A DNA stretch of 11,625 nucleotides from Bacilli bacterium (GTDB lineage Bacteria > Bacillota_I > Bacilli_A > ML615J-28 > CAG-698). The DNA is taken from contig JAQUYJ010000023.1 in assembly GCA_028691905.1 (NCBI GenBank), positions 1-11,625 on the forward strand, in the 5' to 3' direction. Shown piece by piece: positions 6,747 to 11,625 of the stretch. The notes beneath the pieces are model-generated. The model had not been told where the DNA came from. It saw nothing but the letters and a program-made list of their open reading frames with translations, and ran no database searches. A program made the translations under genes and the position numbers. How positions within the stretch are numbered: the first letter of the stretch is position 1; each line of letters starts with the position of its first letter.

Positions 6747-9047
6747 ATGTTAACTAAAACAAGAAAATGGCTAGTTGTTTTTGCCGTTGCAATTGTTGCT
6801 TTGTTTGTATCAGCCTGTAAACCGACAGAAGAAGATCCCCCAGTAGCTCCAACTGCAATAGAAATATTTGCAGACATTTATGTGGGTGAGACAGGTGTTC
6901 TTATCGGTGGCGATGTTATGGAACTAAGTATCGAAACAACTCCAGCTAATGGAATTAAAACTGTAACTTGGACTTCAAGTGATACTTCAATCGCTACTGT
7001 TAGTGCTGATGGGAAAGTCACAGGAGTGAAAGGTGGACGTGTTACCATTACGGCAACATCTACTGAAACTGCAACTGTGAAAGATACCATTGAAGTAATG
7101 GTTTATGAAGACTTGGAAGGTATTCAAGTATTATATTCAGCTATGCAATATATTAAAGCAAATACTCCGGAATACGCAGCTGCTGATTTCGAATTCCCAG
7201 TATATGACAACACTTTAATTGAAGCTGATTATTACGACACATTGGGGAATAAATTCCCTGGTGACACTTATGATCACGAATATGTAATTGATACAATTGA
7301 CACTGTTAAGTGTGTTTTAACTTATGATGAAGAAGAATCCATTGACTTCTATATGACTGTAAAAGTTGTTAACGATTTGGATGACAATGAATTCGTAGCA
7401 TTAAATCTTGCGAAAGCAAAAGTCGCTGAATATTTGGAAGAATTTGATGACAATATGCTTGTTGCCGATCTTGCTTTACCAGCTACTTTAACGGAACTGT
7501 TGGCGTTATTGGAAGATACTACTACTGTAGTATTAAAAGAAGTTAACTTAACATGGGCAAGCACCATGTCTACTGTATTAACATCTACCGGTACCTATGT
7601 TCGTCCAAATGATGACACTGTAACAACATTGGAAGCATACTACGTATGTGGAAACAACGGTGAAGTTACCCGTCATAATATTACAGTCAAGGGATATACA
7701 CAAGCTGAAAAAATTGCTTTCTTACAGGAAAATACCCTTCCAACTGTAACTGAATTGGAAGGACAGAATATCCAACTTCCATTACGTGATAACAAATTCG
7801 GTGTTGCTATTACCTGGACAAGTGATACTCCTGCTGTTTTAAGTGCTGCCGGTAAGATGGATCCGTATTTAACTGCTGATACCACTGTAGTACTGACTGC
7901 TCATATCACTTATGTTGGAATTGCTGAGAAGTTCAATTTCGAACAGGATTTAACATTTACTATTTTAGTAAAACCAGCAACCAATGACGCTCAAAAAGTT
8001 GTTTTGGACTTAAGCAATAAATTTGAAGAAGCAAGCTTCCCGGCTTACTTCCCATGGGGTATAATTGACCGTGTTGGTGGAAATGTCATTCCTCTGCCGA
8101 CTACTGTTGGTGGCGATGGAACTTATAAAGATAATGTTGTAACCTGGACTGCAGGCGAAGAAGGCATCTTTAATGAAACCTGGGAATTACAAAAACAATT
8201 CCTGCGTTATCATGCTGTTACAATGACTTATTCTGTAACTGTTGGTTCGGATACAGCTACCGGTGAAATTGATATCAATGTCGGCGTTGCTAAGACTCCT
8301 GATACCATGTATGTAGGTGGACGTTTTGCTAACCGTTCTGCCACAGCTCATCCACAGGTATATGATGAAGTTCATACATTCAGTTTTGATGATCCTGCTA
8401 CAGGAACTGTTGTAGGCCCATACGCTGCAGGATATGCAGGCTGGACCGGTTTCACTTTCTATGCTGATCATGAAGATGCTACCGGAAAAGTAGTTCGTTA
8501 TCAATATTTCGCCAATGATCCTTATACAGTTTTAATTGAAGAAGGCGAAAATGGCGTTACGATTGCGGAAAACGGCGATTTGGTTCCAAAAATGGATGGC
8601 GAAAATTATGTGCCAACATTGAAGACGATGACCGGTTTGGTTCATTGTAACTACCAATTCATTCTATTCATCAATAACACTGAAAAAGATATCAACATTC
8701 CTATTACTTACCTTAACTACAAAGGCAGTTCACTTACCAAAGACGTCAATGGTACCACATTGATCCGTCAAACATCGATGTCGATGGATGGTTGGAGAAT
8801 CGCATTTGCTGCAGACAGCGAAGGGGTTGTAACATTAGGATTTGGTACAACTGCATTGGAACCAGGATTAATTGAAGCTGCGGAAAAGGATCTGGAAGGA
8901 AACTACACTTTACCGGAAACTATCGTTCTTCCTGCCGGCGGAATTATGTGGAGCCCATATTCTTCCCAGAATAAAGCCGCATTGGGTGAATTCTTCTGCG
9001 TAGTCGGAACTGAATTAACTTATGAATGGTTTACTCCAAAATATTAA
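6747..9047 (+). CDS. Large surface lipoprotein with Ig-like (BIG2 and atrophied Ig) modules; C-terminal part unrecognised
   Basis: 766 residues. The N-terminus is a lipoprotein signal: TRK, a hydrophobic core (WLVVFAVAIVALF) and a lipobox VSAC, so Cys24 should be lipidated and the protein held on the outer face of the membrane. Residues about 35-119 are a BIG2-like Ig domain (VTWTSSDTSIATVSADGKVT). After a diverged stretch (120-210) come three modules resembling the atrophied bacterial Ig domain: about 216-315, 318-409 and 412-515, each with a helix, a loop and a (L/I/V)TW motif at 268-270, 356-357 and 466-467. Residues 516-766 match nothing I know; they look beta-rich, have many aromatic and Gly residues, and contain Cys634 and Cys751. 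No catalytic motif, LPxTG or transmembrane end is seen. Arginine is coded by CGT ten times and AGA twice, unlike neighbouring genes that also use CGG and CGA. With its promoter, ribosome site and terminator this suggests an abundant product. Function unknown; binding or adhesion is a guess. Confidence 0.9.
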   Translation: MLTKTRKWLVVFAVAIVALFVSACKPTEEDPPVAPTAIEIFADIYVGETGVLIGGDVMELSIETTPANGIKTVTWTSSDTSIATVSADGKVTGVKGGRVTITATSTETATVKDTIEVMVYEDLEGIQVLYSAMQYIKANTPEYAAADFEFPVYDNTLIEADYYDTLGNKFPGDTYDHEYVIDTIDTVKCVLTYDEEESIDFYMTVKVVNDLDDNEFVALNLAKAKVAEYLEEFDDNMLVADLALPATLTELLALLEDTTTVVLKEVNLTWASTMSTVLTSTGTYVRPNDDTVTTLEAYYVCGNNGEVTRHNITVKGYTQAEKIAFLQENTLPTVTELEGQNIQLPLRDNKFGVAITWTSDTPAVLSAAGKMDPYLTADTTVVLTAHITYVGIAEKFNFEQDLTFTILVKPATNDAQKVVLDLSNKFEEASFPAYFPWGIIDRVGGNVIPLPTTVGGDGTYKDNVVTWTAGEEGIFNETWELQKQFLRYHAVTMTYSVTVGSDTATGEIDINVGVAKTPDTMYVGGRFANRSATAHPQVYDEVHTFSFDDPATGTVVGPYAAGYAGWTGFTFYADHEDATGKVVRYQYFANDPYTVLIEEGENGVTIAENGDLVPKMDGENYVPTLKTMTGLVHCNYQFILFINNTEKDINIPITYLNYKGSSLTKDVNGTTLIRQTSMSMDGWRIAFAADSEGVVTLGFGTTALEPGLIEAAEKDLEGNYTLPETIVLPAGGIMWSPYSSQNKAALGEFFCVVGTELTYEWFTPKY

Positions 9048-9057
9048 TAAACAAAGG

Positions 9058-9084
9058 AAGAACCTCGAAAGAGGTTCTTTTTTT
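9058..9084 (+). terminator. Rho-independent terminator after the lipoprotein gene
   Basis: A perfect 9-bp stem, AAGAACCTC and GAGGTTCTT, closes a GAAA tetraloop (9067-9070) and runs into a T tract to 9084. It begins 11 nt after the stop codon and would isolate the lipoprotein as a single-gene unit. Confidence 0.95.
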
Positions 9085-9092
9085 CTTTTGAA

Positions 9093-9121
9093 TTGACAAA
9101 AAACACGCTTTCAGTTATAAT
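9093..9121 (+). promoter_or_regulatory. Full-consensus sigma-A promoter of ymdB
   Basis: TTGACA (9093-9098), 17 bp, TATAAT (9116-9121): a perfect match to the vegetative consensus. RNA should start near 9128, only about 11 nt before the ymdB ATG at 9139. The ribosome site AGGTGAT (9129-9135) would therefore stand at the very 5' end of the message. Confidence 0.9.
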
Positions 9122-9138
9122 GAAAAACAGGTGATAGG

Positions 9139-9915
9139 ATGGAAATATTAATAGTGGGAGATGTATTTTCAAAATTGGGACGAGCCAGTTTTGAAAGACA
9201 TGTCAATCAAATCAAACAGGAACGAAAAATCAACTTTATAATTGTCAACGGCGAGAATATTTCCCATGGCCGGGGCATCAACGACAAGCATTTTAAATGG
9301 TTGCTGGAAATGGGAGTCAATGTCGTGACACTGGGGAACCATTCTTATCAAAATGACAAAGTATTTACTTTCATCGACGAATCACAAAATATCATCCGCC
9401 CCTACAATTATCCGGAAGGTTCACGGGGAAAAGGCTATACGACCATCAATTACAATGGCAAGAAAATAACTGTTTTTCAAATGATAGGGACCGTTTTTAT
9501 GGAAGAAGGAAATGCTTCGCCCTTTGAAAAAACCGAAGAAATATTAAAAACGATTCCAAGTGATTGTTATATCTGTGATTTTCATGGCGAAGCTACCAGT
9601 GAAAAGATTGCGTTCGGTCATTATTTTGATGGCAGAGTACAGATTATATTCGGCACCCATACCCATGTTCCGACCAACGATGCACGGATCCTACCCAATC
9701 ACAGCGCTTATATCACTGATGTTGGAATGACGGGACCGCTTGATGGCGTTATAGGCATGCAGAAGGATATCGTTTTGGACCGTTTTGTCAACAAGGGAAC
9801 AAAACGTTTTGCTCCCCAAGATACGGGAAGAACCCAGTTCAATGCAATCATTGTTGAATTAAATGAGAAAACCTGCGTTCCAGTGAAAATAGAAACCATT
9901 CATATAATTGAATAG
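9139..9915 (+). CDS. ymdB: YmdB-family metallophosphoesterase (2',3'-cyclic nucleotide 2'-phosphodiesterase)
   Basis: 258 residues, close to Bacillus subtilis YmdB. In that bacterium the enzyme hydrolyses 2',3'-cyclic nucleotides and affects the switch between motility and biofilm. The family's metal and active-site residues are all in place: Asp8 (GDV), Glu39-Asn40 (NGEN), Asn67-His68 (GNH), His149 (DFHGEATSEK), and His174 and His176 (FGTHTHVPTND). AYITDVGMTGPLDGVIGM near residues 190-207 is also a family signature. One difference: the usual GNHTWD reads GNHSYQND, so Trp and Asp next to the active site have changed. The start is fixed by AGGTGAT 3 nt upstream and by alignment to the family N-terminus. 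The usual neighbour in Bacilli, rny (RNase Y), is absent here; instead an acetyltransferase follows 10 bp downstream in the same unit. Confidence 0.95.
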   Translation: MEILIVGDVFSKLGRASFERHVNQIKQERKINFIIVNGENISHGRGINDKHFKWLLEMGVNVVTLGNHSYQNDKVFTFIDESQNIIRPYNYPEGSRGKGYTTINYNGKKITVFQMIGTVFMEEGNASPFEKTEEILKTIPSDCYICDFHGEATSEKIAFGHYFDGRVQIIFGTHTHVPTNDARILPNHSAYITDVGMTGPLDGVIGMQKDIVLDRFVNKGTKRFAPQDTGRTQFNAIIVELNEKTCVPVKIETIHIIE

Positions 9916-9925
9916 AGGGAAAATT

Positions 9926-10486
9926 ATGTTTTACGATTTACCGGTTATGGAAACCCCACGCCTTCTTTTACGAGAAATTTCAGTTGACGATTACAAGGAT
10001 ATGTATGAATATGCTCATTTATCCTTTGTCGGTCCGGTTGCCGGATGGGAACCCCACCGGACACCAACAGAAACAAAAACTATTATTCAAATGTTTTTGG
10101 ATAAAAAGAAATACGGTCAGTTAGGTGTTTTTGCGATTATTTATAAAGCAAACCAAAAAATGATTGGGACACTGGAACTGCATTCATTTATCCGGGGTTT
10201 TAAAGCGGAACTGGGTTATACCATTCATCCGGATTACTGGGGAATGGGAATTGCCGTTGAAGCAGCAAGAGAAGCAATCAAATGGGGGTTCGAAACACTG
10301 GAGATCAAACGTTTGGAATGTTCAACGTTTACCACCAATCCCCGAAGCAGAAGAGTATGTGAGAAACTGCATCTGACATATGAGGGCATCAAGAAAAAGG
10401 GCTACATGCTCTATGATGGTACGATTCATGACTTATACTGCTATGCCCTCACGGATGATGATTACGATAAATGGAAAGAAAGTTAA
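9926..10486 (+). CDS. GNAT-family N-acetyltransferase, RimJ/RimL type
   Basis: 186 residues. It begins with METPRLLLREISVDDYKDMYEYA (residues 8-30), the usual opening of RimJ/RimL-type acetyltransferases, and has a clear acetyl-CoA motif region, ELGYTIHPDYWGMGIAVEA (95-113; the pyrophosphate loop is the WGMGIA part), followed by a conserved RLECSTFTTNPRSRRVCEKL (129-148), which matches the TxxxNxxSxxVxEKxGF pattern of the family. Family members acetylate ribosomal-protein N-termini, amino acids, antibiotics or small amines; the substrate cannot be told. I chose ATG 9926 because GAGGG at 9916-9919 precedes it by 6 nt; an in-frame TTG at 9908 inside ymdB would add six residues and has no ribosome site. 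It shares the ymdB promoter with a 10-bp gap. Confidence 0.92.
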   Translation: MFYDLPVMETPRLLLREISVDDYKDMYEYAHLSFVGPVAGWEPHRTPTETKTIIQMFLDKKKYGQLGVFAIIYKANQKMIGTLELHSFIRGFKAELGYTIHPDYWGMGIAVEAAREAIKWGFETLEIKRLECSTFTTNPRSRRVCEKLHLTYEGIKKKGYMLYDGTIHDLYCYALTDDDYDKWKES

Positions 10487-10512
10487 GAACGCTTTACTTC
10501 TTGACTTTTTTT
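10481..10512 (+). terminator. Probable AT-rich rho-independent terminator after the acetyltransferase
   Basis: AGTTAAGAA (10481-10489, spanning the stop codon), an 8-nt loop CGCTTTAC, and TTCTTGACT (10498-10506) pair over nine positions with one G-U, followed by six T. The A-rich bases before the stem can pair with the T tract, so it may act on both strands. The stem is low in GC, so termination is likely partial. Confidence 0.55.
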
Positions 10513-10528
10513 AATTAAGCAGTATAAT
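10501..10528 (+). promoter_or_regulatory. Sigma-A promoter of the Mrp-family gene
   Basis: TTGACT (10501-10506), 16 bp, TATAAT (10523-10528). The -35 hexamer is the 3' arm of the preceding terminator. RNA would start near 10535, leaving a ~20-nt leader with AGGAGG (10542-10547) 7 nt before the ATG. Confidence 0.85.
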
Positions 10529-10554
10529 AAGTTTACTTGTCAGGAGGATAAAGT

Positions 10555-11625
10555 ATGAGTGATTGCAATCATCAATGCGATTCTTGCAGCCAGGATTGTA
10601 AAGATCGTATCGAATTAGAAAAACCACACAAAATGAGCAGTGTGAAAAAAATAATTGGCATAGTCAGCGGAAAAGGTGGGGTTGGTAAATCGCTAGTCAC
10701 AGCCCTTTTTGCTGTATTAATGCATCAAAAAGGATATCAAACCGCAATAATGGACGTGGACATCACCGGTCCCTCGATTCCGAAGATGTTTGGTATAACT
10801 GAAAAAATAAGGGGAAGTCAGGAAGGACTCCTACCCTCCCCATCCGCTGGTGGCATAAAAATCATGTCGAGCAATTTACTGTTGAAAAATGATACAGATC
10901 CCGTTGTATGGCGCGGACCTATTCTCGCCGGACTGGTCAAACAGTTTTGGAAGGATGTTATCTGGCAGGACATTGATTTTTTGTTTTTGGATATGCCTCC
11001 AGGAACCGGAGATGTTCCTTTAACTGTGTTTCAAAGCATTCCGGTTGATGGAATTGTCATTGTCACTTCACCTCAGGAGTTAGTGGGAATGATTGTTTCG
11101 AAAGCTTTAAAAATGGCCCAAATGATGCATATTCCTGTTTTGGGACTGGTTGAAAACATGAGTTACTATGAATGCGATGAATGTCATAAGCAAGTAAAAA
11201 TTTTTGGAGAAAGTCATGTTGATGAAATAGCAGCCAGATATGGAGTAAAAGTACTGGCAAAGCTTCCTCTGCAACCCAATGTTGCATCGCTTTGTGATAA
11301 AGGAAGAATTGAAGATGCGCGGATGGATTACCTCGATCAGGCAATTCTTCATCTGGAGGAACTTCCGCTGTCTGTCACCAGAATCGGCCTGCCAATCAAA
11401 AAAGATCAGACAAGTGCAATCGGGGAAGCTGCTGAAATGGTTGTGTTTGACTGCGCCAAAAGAATGGTATTAAAAGAAGAAGTTGTTTCCATGGCTGGTA
11501 TGAGCGAAGAAGAGTGGTTAAATGTTATTAAGGAATTGGGTGTTAATGTCTTTTTAACGAATGAACAAAGCTCAAATTTTCAGGAACAATTAATTAAAGA
11601 AAATATTATTTTTGAAATGACAGAA
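10555..11625 (+). CDS. mrp: Mrp/NBP35-family Fe-S P-loop ATPase with NifX/NifB-like C-terminal extension (3' end outside window)
   Basis: The frame is open from ATG 10555 to the last base, 357 codons without a stop, so the C-terminus is missing. Residues 4-15 carry Cys4, 8, 11 and 15 (CX3CX2CX3C), a candidate Fe-S site found in several clostridial Mrp proteins. The ATPase has the deviant Walker A SGKGGVGKS (38-46), MDVDITGPSIPKM (66-78), the switch LDMPPGTGD (145-153), TSPQELVG (171-178) and the conserved NMSYYECDEC (201-210), whose Cys207 and Cys210 bind the bridging Fe-S cluster in dimers. Mrp proteins are scaffold or carrier ATPases in Fe-S cluster delivery in the cytoplasm. Residues about 274-357 (SVTRIGLPIKKD ... 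VVFDC ... IKELGVNVFLTNEQ) resemble the NifX/NifB C-terminal cofactor-binding domain, though its usual Gly-His-Phe-Gly-type loop reads SAIGEAAE. The start is fixed by AGGAGG 7 nt upstream. Confidence 0.9.
   Translation, partial: MSDCNHQCDSCSQDCKDRIELEKPHKMSSVKKIIGIVSGKGGVGKSLVTALFAVLMHQKGYQTAIMDVDITGPSIPKMFGITEKIRGSQEGLLPSPSAGGIKIMSSNLLLKNDTDPVVWRGPILAGLVKQFWKDVIWQDIDFLFLDMPPGTGDVPLTVFQSIPVDGIVIVTSPQELVGMIVSKALKMAQMMHIPVLGLVENMSYYECDECHKQVKIFGESHVDEIAARYGVKVLAKLPLQPNVASLCDKGRIEDARMDYLDQAILHLEELPLSVTRIGLPIKKDQTSAIGEAAEMVVFDCAKRMVLKEEVVSMAGMSEEEWLNVIKELGVNVFLTNEQSSNFQEQLIKENIIFEMTE

Noticed and set aside
10084..10486. Acetyltransferase as an antibiotic-resistance gene
   Set aside because: The RimJ/RimL features are generic and no aminoglycoside- or streptothricin-type signature is visible.
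419..11352. Many minus-strand open frames of 60-127 codons, and a few plus-strand ones
   Set aside because: They lie wholly within well-identified plus-strand genes, have no family resemblance and no ribosome sites; they are shadows.
1..11625. CRISPR array, phage, toxin-antitoxin or defence island
   Set aside because: No spaced repeats, integrase, transposase or paired small genes were seen; the content is metabolic and housekeeping apart from the lipoprotein.

Overview
The window reads as a piece of a Bacillota-type chromosome (Clostridia, Erysipelotrichia or a related wall-bearing low-GC lineage). The supports are moderately AT-rich DNA, consensus sigma-A promoters (TTGACA-N17-TATAAT at its best), AGGAGG-type Shine-Dalgarno sites, rho-independent terminators, a YmdB-type phosphodiesterase and a clostridial-style Mrp ATPase. 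TGA is used as a stop and Trp is TGG, so the genetic code is standard. All genes are on the + strand, and the window is nearly fully coding.

Region 1 (1-3072) is an amino-sugar salvage operon with overlapping genes. It holds the 3' end of a BadF-family GlcNAc/MurNAc kinase, anhydro-MurNAc kinase (anmK), MurNAc-6-P etherase (murQ) and an alpha/beta hydrolase. AnmK and MurQ act in sequence: anhydro-MurNAc is converted to MurNAc-6-P and then to GlcNAc-6-P plus D-lactate. Region 2 (3066-6513) has its own extended -10 promoter and carries etfB-etfA-FAD dehydrogenase in the order of the electron-confurcating lactate dehydrogenase lctBCD. MurQ releases D-lactate and the next operon can oxidise 2-hydroxyacids, so the two may be metabolically linked; this is inference.

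Region 3 (6514-9084) is a 233-bp AT-rich regulatory stretch, a strongly expressed-looking 766-aa lipoprotein with Ig-like modules and an unrecognised C-terminal part, and a strong terminator. The regulatory stretch contains a cre-like site, an 11-bp direct repeat, a good promoter and a perfect 10-bp inverted repeat at the predicted RNA start.

Region 4 (9093-10512) has a full-consensus promoter that begins only about 11 nt before a ymdB-family phosphodiesterase, followed by a RimJ/RimL-type acetyltransferase and a weak terminator. Region 5 (10501-11625) is a promoter whose -35 lies inside that terminator. It drives an Mrp/NBP35 ATPase that runs off the window end, with an N-terminal Cys cluster and a C-terminal NifX/NifB-like extension. 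This last gene has no stop codon in the window.

I see no rRNA, tRNA, CRISPR, insertion sequence or prophage. The least explained items are the lipoprotein with its control region, the Mrp fusion, and the unassigned hydrolase in the salvage operon.
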